Source: CAZPQK01 sp964588695
GTDB taxonomy: Bacteria; Krumholzibacteriota; Krumholzibacteriia; WVZY01; JAKEHA01
DNA: 64,000 bases
Assembly (NCBI GenBank): GCA_964588695.1
Contig: CAZPQK010000003.1
Span: 186,001 to 250,000, forward strand
Direction: 5' to 3'
Shown: in pieces, positions 17,244 through 25,020 of the stretch
Position numbering within the stretch: the first letter of the stretch is position 1
Layout of the letters: the number at the start of each line of letters is the position of its first letter
Made by a program: the position numbers and the translations under genes
Notes under the pieces: generated by a model
Seen by the model: the letters and a program-made list of their open reading frames with translations, nothing else
The model's database searches: none
What the model was told of the DNA's origin: nothing

Positions 17244-17738
17244 TTGAGCCCGACCGCTAACCCCGTTGTGGGGATTATCATGGGAAGCAAGTCCGACTGG
17301 CCGACGCTTCGCCATGCTGCCGAAATCCTCGAGGAATTTGAAATTCCTCACGAATCGAAGGTGGTTTCTGCCCACCGCACTCCCGATGCAATGGCCGACT
17401 ACGGCAAGACTGCCGAAGCGCGTGGACTTCACGTTATCATCGCAGGAGCCGGGGGCGCCGCGCATCTTCCCGGTATGATTGCCAGCCATACTACGGTCCC
17501 CGTTCTGGGGGTGCCCATCGAAAGTCGCGTCCTGCGCGGTGTTGATTCGTTGCTAAGTATCGTCCAGATGCCCGCCGGAATTCCCGTCGGTACTTTAGCA
17601 ATTGGCGAGTCGGGAGCCCGCAACGCGGCGTTGATGGCGATCGCGATTCTTGCCACCACCGATTCGGACCTGCGATCCAAGTTGCAGGCATTCCGCAAAA
17701 AACAGGCAGATAAGTCGCTAGGTTCGGAGCTCGACTAG
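17244..17738 (+). CDS. purE: N5-carboxyaminoimidazole ribonucleotide mutase PurE
   Basis: A 164-residue class I PurE. It moves the carboxylate of N5-CAIR to C4, giving CAIR in purine synthesis. The family motifs GIIMGSKSDWPT (near residue 10), VVSAHRTPD with the catalytic His, IIAGAGGAAHLPGM and TVPVLGVP are all visible. The start is a TTG at 17244 with GAAAGGA 7 nt upstream; no ATG lies in a better place. The next gene is purK, overlapping by one base, so the two enzymes that replace a class II PurE are made together. Confidence 0.96.
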   Translation: MSPTANPVVGIIMGSKSDWPTLRHAAEILEEFEIPHESKVVSAHRTPDAMADYGKTAEARGLHVIIAGAGGAAHLPGMIASHTTVPVLGVPIESRVLRGVDSLLSIVQMPAGIPVGTLAIGESGARNAALMAIAILATTDSDLRSKLQAFRKKQADKSLGSELD

Positions 17739-18883
17739 TGGCGCCGATTCTACCCGGTGCAACGTTGGGAGTTTTGGGGGGCGGCCAGTTGGGGCGGATG
17801 TTTTCCCTCGCGGCACGCAGCATGGGTTATCGCGTCTCCGTGTTTGCGCCGGAAGATGACACCCCTGCCGGGCAGATTGCGTACCGTGAGGTTCGCGCGC
17901 CGTACGACGATCTCGACGCGGTGCGCGAGTTTGCTTCGGATGTGTCGGTGGTTACATTCGAATTCGAAAACGTGCCGGCCGCAACTGCCGCAGCCGCGGC
18001 CGAACGCGCCCCGGTTCGACCCGCAGGTGCCTTACTTCACTCCACTCAACAGCGCCAACGCGAAAAGGAAGCCATCCGTTCGGCAGGCGTTCCCGTTGCT
18101 AACTTCGCCGTAGTTGCGTCTCAATCGGAACTCGACGACGCCCTGAAGCATGTCGGTGCGCCAGCGATTCTGAAGACAGCCGCGTGGGGTTATGACGGTA
18201 AAGGGCAGGTTCGAGTCGACCGCGCCGAAGACGCCGCCGACGCGTGGGAGAGCCTTGGCCGCTCCCTGTGTGTGTGGGAGACGGTGGTCCCTTTCCAAAA
18301 AGAGATCTCGGTTATCGGCGTTCGGGGATTGGATGGTGACATTGCGTTGTACGACGCAATCGAAAACGACCACGCCAACCATATCCTTGACGTGTCGACG
18401 TGTCCGGCAGACATCTCCAAACAAACCGCCAATGATGCCCGCGAAATTACCCGGACTCTGTTGGCGGCGTGGGACGTTGTCGGTTTGATATGCGTGGAAA
18501 TGTTTGTGCTTCCCGACGGTGGTTTGGTCGTTAACGAAATTGCACCGCGCCCGCACAACTCGGGCCATCTTACGATTGATGCCCATTCTTGCAGCCAGTT
18601 CGAGCAGCAGGTGCGCTCGATTTGCGGGTTGCCACTTGGTTCGACCGAATCGACCAGGCCGTCGGCAATGGCCAACCTGTTGGGCGATTTGTGGACAAAC
18701 GGCGAACCCGACTGGGCAGCGGCCTTAGCTTATCCTGGAGTCTCGCTTCACCTTTACGGAAAGGGCGAAGCGCGTCCCGGCCGAAAGATGGGTCACCTGA
18801 CCGCGTTGGCCGAGACCCGCGAACGCGCGCGCGACCTGGCGCTAAACGCCCGCTCCGCGCTGGTCAGCCGAGTTCATCGATAA
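17738..18883 (+). CDS. purK: N5-carboxyaminoimidazole ribonucleotide synthase PurK
   Basis: A 381-residue ATP-grasp enzyme that carboxylates AIR with bicarbonate and ATP. Seen are GVLGGGQLGRMF at the N-terminus, KTAAWGYDGKGQ in the ATP-grasp fold, and the active-site segment VVNEIAPRPHNSGH. GTG start, sharing a base with the purE stop. The product feeds purE directly. The C-terminus is normal in length. The next gene follows after 6 bp. Confidence 0.96.
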   Translation: MAPILPGATLGVLGGGQLGRMFSLAARSMGYRVSVFAPEDDTPAGQIAYREVRAPYDDLDAVREFASDVSVVTFEFENVPAATAAAAAERAPVRPAGALLHSTQQRQREKEAIRSAGVPVANFAVVASQSELDDALKHVGAPAILKTAAWGYDGKGQVRVDRAEDAADAWESLGRSLCVWETVVPFQKEISVIGVRGLDGDIALYDAIENDHANHILDVSTCPADISKQTANDAREITRTLLAAWDVVGLICVEMFVLPDGGLVVNEIAPRPHNSGHLTIDAHSCSQFEQQVRSICGLPLGSTESTRPSAMANLLGDLWTNGEPDWAAALAYPGVSLHLYGKGEARPGRKMGHLTALAETRERARDLALNARSALVSRVHR

Positions 18884-18889
18884 ACGCCA

Positions 18890-19357
18890 ATGACTACTTC
18901 CGCGCTTATCGCACGACATTTTCGCGCCGCGTACTTTGGCGGGAGTTGGTGCGAAACCAACATGCGCGATCTCCTTGCCGATATCACTTGGGAACAGGCC
19001 ACCACCAGCGTTCACCGGTTTAACACCATCGCGACACTTGTGTACCATTTGACGTATTACGTTGAAGGTGTCACGCAAGTGTTGGAAGGCGGACCGCTGG
19101 AGGCTCGCGACAAGTTTAGCTTTGACTGTCCGCCGATCGGCTCACAGAAGGATTGGGACGATCTTTTGAACTGGCAGTGGCGGGTTGTGCAAAAATTCGC
19201 GACATCGGTGGAACAGTTTCCCGACAGCCGACTAGCCGACACGTTTGTGCACGAAGACTACAGCGACTACTACTACAATCTTACCGGCCTGGTCGAACAC
19301 GTACACTATCATCTTGGTCAAATTGTGATGATCAAGCGGTTGCTACCCGTCGGTTAG
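18890..19357 (+). CDS. DinB-like four-helix protein (DUF1572-type)
   Basis: A 155-residue protein with the DinB/YfiT four-helix arrangement: an N-terminal helix ending SWCETNMRDLL, HRFNTIATLVYHLTYYV with a conserved His, and a C-terminal LVEHVHYHLGQIVMIKRLL helix with HxxxH. These histidines bind a divalent metal in the superfamily, and some members act as thiol-dependent transferases. Its place 6 bp behind purK suggests co-transcription but does not reveal a purine role. A terminator follows. Confidence 0.85.
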   Translation: MTTSALIARHFRAAYFGGSWCETNMRDLLADITWEQATTSVHRFNTIATLVYHLTYYVEGVTQVLEGGPLEARDKFSFDCPPIGSQKDWDDLLNWQWRVVQKFATSVEQFPDSRLADTFVHEDYSDYYYNLTGLVEHVHYHLGQIVMIKRLLPVG

Positions 19358-19380
19358 CGCCGTTTATCAAGGACAAGAGA

Positions 19381-19413
19381 AACGCCGCCTCCCAAAAGGG
19401 AAGCGGCGTTTTT
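19381..19413. terminator. Bidirectional intrinsic terminator
   Basis: AACGCCGC pairs with GCGGCGTT, extended by TCCC/GGGA around AAAA, with T-runs in the plus direction. It lies between the convergent DinB and secreted-protein genes and can serve both. Confidence 0.85.
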
Positions 19414-19438
19414 GCGAGTGCTGTTGCCCCTAGAAAAA

Positions 19439-20089
19439 CTAGCGGTACAGCGACTTGATCTTGCCCCAGGAGTTTTCCTGCGTGGGGACGGTTTGTACTT
19501 CGAAGAACGCGTCGTCGAAGAACGGCGCGCCGCCTGGGCCGCCTGGCAGAAAATCGCCGGTTATCACAACGAGGCGAGCAAACGCGGCGTCAGCAGGTGC
19601 AACGCCGGTGATCGTTTGCAGCGTCCACACATCCTGTGGTGCGGCTGCGGTGAACGTGCCATTGCTGATGAACGGAACAATCGCGGACTGGGTGGTGCCG
19701 TCTGCCTGGATCCACTCGATATTGATCGCGGCAACCTGGCCGCCGCTCATCGGGTCGTTACTCCAGTTGTACATCCACACGCCACCGTTCCATGACTCGC
19801 CCGGCGTGCATGGGAATTGCTGAAACGCTCCGGAGCAGCAGCCGCCGAAAGTCTTCAGCGCTTGATTGCCGCCGTTGGGGGTAAGGCCGATAGCCGCGCC
19901 GTTAACTGTAAAGATGCCACCGCCAAAAGACGACCAGTCATCGCCAGCGCCGTAGTATTCCGGCGGTGAGGCGGGTGTTGCAGGCGACTCAAAGCCAGGG
20001 TTGCCGAGCACGTTTGCCGAGGCAACGCCAACCGAAACGGTAAGTGCTACCATCAGCACAACACAAAACGCTGATACCAGTTTGGTCAT
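19439..20089 (-). CDS. Secreted protein with jelly-roll-like domain and WGKIKSLYR tail
   Basis: A 216-residue exported protein. A signal peptide (1-25, ending ASA) is followed by NVLGNPGFESPA, the typical opening of carbohydrate-binding jelly-roll (CBM4/9-like) modules. The domain alternates Trp/Gly strands and includes a CC pair near residue 84. The last ten residues, SWGKIKSLYR, form a short amphipathic basic tail after a flexible linker; I have the impression that similar tails recur on exported proteins of uncultured FCB-side phyla, but cannot verify it here. The ATG at 20089 has GGAGG 9 nt upstream. Ligand unknown. Confidence 0.8.
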   Translation of the reverse strand: MTKLVSAFCVVLMVALTVSVGVASANVLGNPGFESPATPASPPEYYGAGDDWSSFGGGIFTVNGAAIGLTPNGGNQALKTFGGCCSGAFQQFPCTPGESWNGGVWMYNWSNDPMSGGQVAAINIEWIQADGTTQSAIVPFISNGTFTAAAPQDVWTLQTITGVAPADAAFARLVVITGDFLPGGPGGAPFFDDAFFEVQTVPTQENSWGKIKSLYR

Positions 20090-20203
20090 GGGTCAAACCT
20101 CCAGGAAGGGGTCAAATGCTGCGAAGCAAATGCGTGATCGACTCCCTAATGCCGCCGACCGAGCTCACGCGCTTCACTTTTTATTCAGTCTAGACTAATC
20201 GTA

Positions 20204-20233
20204 ATTCTACCCGATCAAGCCCCTTGAATTCAA
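20204..20233 (-). promoter_or_regulatory. Promoter for the 20089 secreted-protein gene
   Basis: Minus-strand TTGAAT (20228-20233), 18-bp spacer and TAGAAT (20204-20209). The leader would be about 110 nt. The -35 lies in a perfect palindrome (CCCTTGAATTCAAGGG). Confidence 0.5.
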
Positions 20234-20361
20234 GGGAAGAAACCTCATGGCTGGTGTTGTAAGGTGCGTAGATGTAAGCAGTTACAGACGCATTGGCGCT
20301 CTCGACTGCGATATCGGCTTCCAGGCGATGTACGAGAACCGAACAGCGCATGGGCGCAGCC

Positions 20362-20835
20362 TTAAGGCTGCTTGATCAACGTGAAGATGATGACATCACC
20401 CTGGTCGTTTTCTGTCAGGGTCATCGTGTTGGTATCGCCGCTTAAAGTCCACGCGAGTCGTGACATGCGATTGGCGCTTCCGTCGCTGTCCATCTGTACA
20501 TTCACGTCGACTTCGCTTCCGTCGATAAAGATGAACCCGGACTCGTAGTACAACTGCCCGCCTTGGGAGTTCACTTCCTCATAGACGAAGGCCCCGTCCG
20601 CACGAATCCACAGCTCGGCGCCGACAGCGTTAGGAACAAAGTCCAACACCGTTGCCAGACTCGCAGAACTTCCGTTGACGGTCACAGTCTGGTACGTCCA
20701 GTCGGCGACCATACCGGGAAGCGGTTTACCGGCGTTGCCGCCGTTGGTCCCCGTGGGGTCGTCGCCATCCTCGCCGCAACCGAACGCGAATGCCGCAACC
20801 AGAACGATCAGCCAAATGTATTTGCGTAAAAGCAT
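20362..20835 (-). CDS. Small lipoprotein, unknown function
   Basis: A 157-residue protein with a lipoprotein signal (residues 1-20, cysteine in AFGC). An acidic Gly/Asn/Thr spacer follows, then a beta-rich domain with WTYQTVTVNG, WIRADGAFVYEE and a final TMTLTENDQGDVIIFTLIK. The pattern resembles lipocalin-like or calycin folds of FCB lipoproteins, but I cannot name a family. GAGGGGGA precedes the ATG. A perfect hairpin GCAGCC / GGCTGC sits on its stop codon (20356-20371). Confidence 0.75.
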   Translation of the reverse strand: MLLRKYIWLIVLVAAFAFGCGEDGDDPTGTNGGNAGKPLPGMVADWTYQTVTVNGSSASLATVLDFVPNAVGAELWIRADGAFVYEEVNSQGGQLYYESGFIFIDGSEVDVNVQMDSDGSANRMSRLAWTLSGDTNTMTLTENDQGDVIIFTLIKQP

Positions 20836-20891
20836 AGGTCCCCCTCGTTGATGACGAGCAAGAGGATATCACATGTGCGGAGCAAAAAAGG

Positions 20892-21611
20892 CTAGTCGGT
20901 TAGCACGAGTGCAGAAAGTTCGTGGATTTCGAGGGTAGTAATGTGGAACGGTTGGCCGCTGGTAACGTCGAGGACAGAGAACTCGCGACGCGACTCGCTT
21001 CGCACCAGTCCGCTTTCGCCATACCAAACCGTGGTCGACACGACTGCGCCGCCCGAATCTTGCGGTTCAACTTCGATCCGCCAGGCGGTTTGTTCTGCGA
21101 AGGGAAGCACGAGCGTGTCTTTGGCCGCGACCGTAAGCAGTGGGCCGGCATCGCCAAAGAGCCGCCAACTCTTGCCGACTTCCAGCGGAAGTGCGACCCG
21201 CGCCAACTCGGCGATCTCTACGTCGTCGGGGAACGTACCGGGTGGAACGCTGAGCGGCACGTCTGCCTCCCAAAACCCGTCGTGGTCCTGACGGTAGCGG
21301 TACCACTCGGTCACACTTTGGCCTCCGTCCACAGCAATTGCGAAGGCTTGGGTAAAGTATTCGCGGCCGTCAATTTGTTCGGTCCCGATGATCACACGAT
21401 TCACTTCGCCAGTACGCAGGGTGGGTGGCTCTAGCAGGGTACCGCTGTCGTCGGTCCGGGTGATCGAGAAGGTTGCGTCAAAGGTCCACACATTCCCTAC
21501 GGCAAGCGGGAAGCCACCACCGGTGACGGGCGACTCGTTCGCCGGCTCTGCGGGCATCCTGGCGCACGCAGACACAATAAGAGCGAATAAGGCAACGACG
21601 CGTAGCTTCAT
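20892..21611 (-). CDS. Lipoprotein with beta-rich domain, unknown function
   Basis: A 239-residue lipoprotein: signal 1-15 with lipobox VSAC, then FPLAVGNVWTFDATFSI and a repeating two-strand pattern (WYRYRQDHDGFWEAD, VWYGESGLVRSE). This looks like the beta-sheet lipoproteins of FCB and delta-proteobacterial genomes often annotated hypothetical. It ends 56 bp before the 20835 lipoprotein, so they may be one unit. No Shine-Dalgarno site is seen upstream of the ATG. Its 5' end faces the divergent 21676 gene. Confidence 0.75.
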   Translation of the reverse strand: MKLRVVALFALIVSACARMPAEPANESPVTGGGFPLAVGNVWTFDATFSITRTDDSGTLLEPPTLRTGEVNRVIIGTEQIDGREYFTQAFAIAVDGGQSVTEWYRYRQDHDGFWEADVPLSVPPGTFPDDVEIAELARVALPLEVGKSWRLFGDAGPLLTVAAKDTLVLPFAEQTAWRIEVEPQDSGGAVVSTTVWYGESGLVRSESRREFSVLDVTSGQPFHITTLEIHELSALVLTD

Positions 21612-21659
21612 ACAGCCAGTGTGGCCTCAACTTGCCATCATTTCAAGGGGCCGGGCCCG

Positions 21660-21668
21660 TGTTATGAT
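21660..21668 (+). promoter_or_regulatory. Extended -10 for a leaderless mRNA (TGTTATGAT)
   Basis: Seven bases separate this TGnTATGAT from the ATG at 21676; no ribosome site. Confidence 0.55.
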
Positions 21669-21675
21669 GATTCTG

Positions 21676-22191
21676 ATGTTCCCAATTCGCTTTTTTAGCA
21701 AATCGGTCGGTCGCTGGGTGGTTATCCCGGTGATTCTGACCTGTGCATTGTGCGCAGTGCCCGACGTTATCCACGCCAGTGCGGATGATCGGGTGTTCAA
21801 GTCCAACGGCGCCGAGTTCCGGTTCACCGATGGCGTCTTGACCATTGTTGTCGGTGCGCCAGGGAATGTTCGCGAAGCAATGATTTCGTCCAAGGGCGAG
21901 ATTACCATCGATGATCATCGCGTCGATCAATCCCGTCGCGACCGGTCGCTGGGGCGGCGGTTCTTTAAAGAGTCCTTTCAGCTGGCAGGCTGTGTCGATG
22001 AGATTGGCGAACTGATCGCCGCGCAAGCGGACTCTACCATGAGCGAGAAAGCTCGGAGCCAACTGGCCCGCGATCTGGCGAAACTTAGCAAGAAAGCCGA
22101 CAAGCACGCACAAGCGACGACGGAATTGGGCGCGGAGTTGGCGATGCGCCTGCCTCAACTTTCCAAACTACTGGCTCCGCTCGCCGAGTAA
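21676..22191 (+). CDS. Exported helical protein, unknown function
   Basis: A 171-residue protein with a signal peptide or N-terminal anchor (about residues 11-34, ending VIHASA). A short beta region follows, then a long basic/acidic helical C-terminal half with one Cys (QLAGCVDEIGELI) and an ARSQLARDLAKLSKKADKHA coil. The start at 21676 is chosen because a TGTTATGAT box lies exactly 7 bp upstream; earlier in-frame starts extend through the promoter. No family recognised. PEP carboxylase follows after 27 bp with its own -10. Confidence 0.7.
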   Translation: MFPIRFFSKSVGRWVVIPVILTCALCAVPDVIHASADDRVFKSNGAEFRFTDGVLTIVVGAPGNVREAMISSKGEITIDDHRVDQSRRDRSLGRRFFKESFQLAGCVDEIGELIAAQADSTMSEKARSQLARDLAKLSKKADKHAQATTELGAELAMRLPQLSKLLAPLAE

Positions 22192-22204
22192 TCAAACTTC
22201 GTGT

Positions 22205-22210
22205 TAGAAT
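22205..22210 (+). promoter_or_regulatory. -10 box of ppc (TAGAAT, leaderless)
   Basis: TAGAAT ends 8 bp before the ATG at 22219; no Shine-Dalgarno sequence is present. Confidence 0.5.
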
Positions 22211-22218
22211 CGCGTCCC

Positions 22219-24882
22219 ATGAACGCAACCGGTAACACCGATCCGCATCTTCCATTACGCGAAGACATTCGCCGGCTGGGTGAACTCCTTGGCCAGGTGT
22301 TAACCGAGCAAGGCGGTGCCGAGTTGTTGGAGACTGTGGAACAGGTTCGCGCGCTATCGAAAGCCGATCGTGCCGAGCCCCGAACCAGCCACCGACTTGC
22401 CCAACTGCTGTCAGACGTTCCCATCGAGCAGGCGGTTCCGCTGGCGCGTGCGTTTTCGTTGTTTCTTGCGTTGTCTAACATTGCCGAACAGCATCACCGC
22501 GTTCGTCGGCGTCGCGATTACCAAAGCAAACCCGACGCGCTGCCACAGCGCGGCTCTTTTGCCGAATGTTTTGCGCGAGCGCTGGAATGGGGAGCAACTC
22601 CAGACGAGTTATTTGATCGTATTGCGGGCGTTCAAATCGAAATGGTGTTGACGGCACATCCAACCGAAATCAACCGTCGTACGATACTGCAGCGCTACGC
22701 CGCAATCGCGTCTTTGTTGGACGACCGTGACCGGTACCGTTCCTCTCCTGGGCATCTCCAGCGCCTGGACGAACAACTCGCCAGCGAAATCACCACGCTC
22801 TGGCTCACCGACGAATTCCACCACGAGCGTCCAACACCGCTCGACGAAGCGCGCAGCGGGCTGCTTGTGTTCGAACAAACGTTGTGGGACTCGTTGCCGC
22901 GAACAATGCGCGGGCTCGACCGTCACTTGACCGAACTCACCGGCAAGGAGTTACCCCGCGATGTTATTCCGTACCGGTTTGGGTCGTGGATGGGCGGCGA
23001 CCGCGACGGCAATCCCAACGTCACCGCAAAAGTGACGCAGCAAGCGTGTTTGCTGCAGCGATGGATGGCGGCACGTCTTTACACAAAGGAAATCACTACG
23101 CTGCGGATGGAGTTGTCGCTGCGTCGTGCCAACGACGAACTTCTGGAGGCGGTGTCGACAACTCGCGAACCGTACCGGGAGCTTCTGGAAGCGTTGTTGC
23201 AACGGTTGGAGGCTACCGAACAGTGGTGCAACCAAACCTTCATCCGCCTGGACAGTGGCCGGACCGTCGAGCCTGCGGACGATGCGGTACTAACGACCAC
23301 CGAGGAGTTACTTGACCCGCTGGAAATGTGTTGGCGTTCGCTTCACGAAGTGGGAGCCGGTCGGGTGGCACGGGGACGTTTACTGGACGTGATTCGGCGA
23401 GTGCACGCCTTTGGGTTGTCGCTGGTGCGACTGGATGTGCGTCAGGATTCTTCGCGGCATGCCGATGCAATTGCCGAAATCGCCTCGGCCAGGGGCGACG
23501 GCGACTACGCCGCGTGGGACGACGGGCGCCGTGCTCAGTACTTGTCGGGCGCTCTAAACGATCCTGAATCTTTCATCCCAGCCTCGTTCATGCCGTCGCC
23601 GCCGGTTGCAGAAGTATTAGCAACTTGTGATGTCATCGCCATGCAGTCTGCCGAATGGATGGGTTCGTATGTTATCTCGATGGCGCGATCGCCCGCCGAT
23701 GTTCTCGCCGTGGAGTTACTGCAGCGGGCCAGCGGGGTACGCGTTCCCATGCCGGTGGTACCACTCTTCGAAACGCAATCCGACCTTGAAGGGGCGGCGC
23801 AAACCGTCGACGATTTGCTTTCCGATCGCGCGTATCGCAATCGTGTAGGAGATAGCGTCGAGGTGATGTTGGGTTACTCGGACTCTGCCAAAGATGCCGG
23901 ACGACTTGCAGCCAATTGGGCTTTGTACCAGGCACAGGAGCAGCTTTGCGAGGCGTGCAGTCAGCACGGGGTTTCGTTGACGTTGTTCCACGGGCGCGGA
24001 GGTTCGATTGGACGCGGCGGCGGGCCAACGCATGCCGCAATTTTGTCGCAACCGCCCGGTACGATCGGCAATCGCATGCGGGTAACCGAGCAGGGCGAAA
24101 CCATTCAAACCAAGTTTGGGTTACCCGAAGTTGCGGATCGCTCGCTGGAGCTGTACTTGACCGCATTGGTGGAAGCACGCTTTGGGCCGCGCCCGACGCC
24201 GAAACCGGAATGGCGGAATGCGATGAACAAAATGGCCGCAGCGGCCGCGGCCGACTATCGCGACCTGGTTTCCAACGAAGATTTTGTTCGATACTTTCGT
24301 CGCGTCACGCCCGAACCCGAACTGGGCGAACTCATGTTGGGTAGCCGTCCAGCCCGTCGCCCCGGTGCTGGCGGGCTGGAAAGCTTGCGTGCAATTCCGT
24401 GGGTCTTTGCCTGGATGCAGACTCGGTTTCTGTTGCCTTCTTGGCTTGGTGTCGGCGCCGGATTGTCCAACGTGCTTTCCGACGAGCACCGTGACACTGT
24501 GCTGGAGATGGCTCGCGAATGGCCGTTCTTTCGGACCACGCTGGAACTTATCGAAATGGTTCTGGCCAAAGCAGAGTTGCGAATTGGTCGTTACTACGAA
24601 GCCCGCCTTGCCCCCGACCAGTCTGAATTCGGCGATCGCATCCACGGGCGCTTTGACGAGACGGTTGCCAACCTGCTGGTTACTTTGGGAAGGAACAGTC
24701 TGCTTGCCGAGCATCCGGTACTGCGCCGATCCATCGATGTTCGAAATCCCTACGTGGATCCTATCAACCTATTGCAGGTAGAAATTCTGCATCGCCTTCG
24801 CGAAGAGCGTAGCGAAGTCAGCGCCGAGGCGTTCCGAATCACCGCAAACGGAATTGCCGCTGGTATGCGAAACACTGGCTAA
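22219..24882 (+). CDS. ppc: Phosphoenolpyruvate carboxylase
   Basis: An 887-residue cytoplasmic enzyme that converts PEP and bicarbonate to oxaloacetate, refilling the TCA cycle. Full length. All key motifs are present: VLTAHPTEINRRT with the catalytic His, GSWMGGDRDGNPNVTA, VMLGYSDSAKDAG with the catalytic Lys, LFHGRGGSIGRGGGPTH and the C-terminal end NGIAAGMRNTG that completes the active site. The ATG at 22219 is used; a GTG at 22201 would place the start inside the -10 box. Single-gene unit. Confidence 0.98.
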   Translation: MNATGNTDPHLPLREDIRRLGELLGQVLTEQGGAELLETVEQVRALSKADRAEPRTSHRLAQLLSDVPIEQAVPLARAFSLFLALSNIAEQHHRVRRRRDYQSKPDALPQRGSFAECFARALEWGATPDELFDRIAGVQIEMVLTAHPTEINRRTILQRYAAIASLLDDRDRYRSSPGHLQRLDEQLASEITTLWLTDEFHHERPTPLDEARSGLLVFEQTLWDSLPRTMRGLDRHLTELTGKELPRDVIPYRFGSWMGGDRDGNPNVTAKVTQQACLLQRWMAARLYTKEITTLRMELSLRRANDELLEAVSTTREPYRELLEALLQRLEATEQWCNQTFIRLDSGRTVEPADDAVLTTTEELLDPLEMCWRSLHEVGAGRVARGRLLDVIRRVHAFGLSLVRLDVRQDSSRHADAIAEIASARGDGDYAAWDDGRRAQYLSGALNDPESFIPASFMPSPPVAEVLATCDVIAMQSAEWMGSYVISMARSPADVLAVELLQRASGVRVPMPVVPLFETQSDLEGAAQTVDDLLSDRAYRNRVGDSVEVMLGYSDSAKDAGRLAANWALYQAQEQLCEACSQHGVSLTLFHGRGGSIGRGGGPTHAAILSQPPGTIGNRMRVTEQGETIQTKFGLPEVADRSLELYLTALVEARFGPRPTPKPEWRNAMNKMAAAAAADYRDLVSNEDFVRYFRRVTPEPELGELMLGSRPARRPGAGGLESLRAIPWVFAWMQTRFLLPSWLGVGAGLSNVLSDEHRDTVLEMAREWPFFRTTLELIEMVLAKAELRIGRYYEARLAPDQSEFGDRIHGRFDETVANLLVTLGRNSLLAEHPVLRRSIDVRNPYVDPINLLQVEILHRLREERSEVSAEAFRITANGIAAGMRNTG

Positions 24883-24937
24883 GTCCAGGCGTTGCAGTCG
24901 TTTTCAACGCTGCCTGCAAAGAAGCCAGCAAATGTCG

Positions 24938-24943
24938 TATAGT
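24938..24943 (+). promoter_or_regulatory. -10 box of the amidohydrolase operon (TATAGT)
   Basis: TATAGT with a weak -35 (TGCAAA, 17-bp spacer), about 70 nt of leader before the ATG at 25021. Confidence 0.45.
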
Positions 24944-25020
24944 CGAGGGGTCGCGGCGCCTCGCGCCACCCTGGCGACATCCAACCCGACCAAATCTGAC
25001 AACGCCGACTGGAGTTTGCC

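Noticed and set aside
20356..20371. Terminator at the end of the 20362 lipoprotein gene
   Set aside because: The GCAGCC / GGCTGC stem is perfect but overlaps the stop codon and has no T-run.
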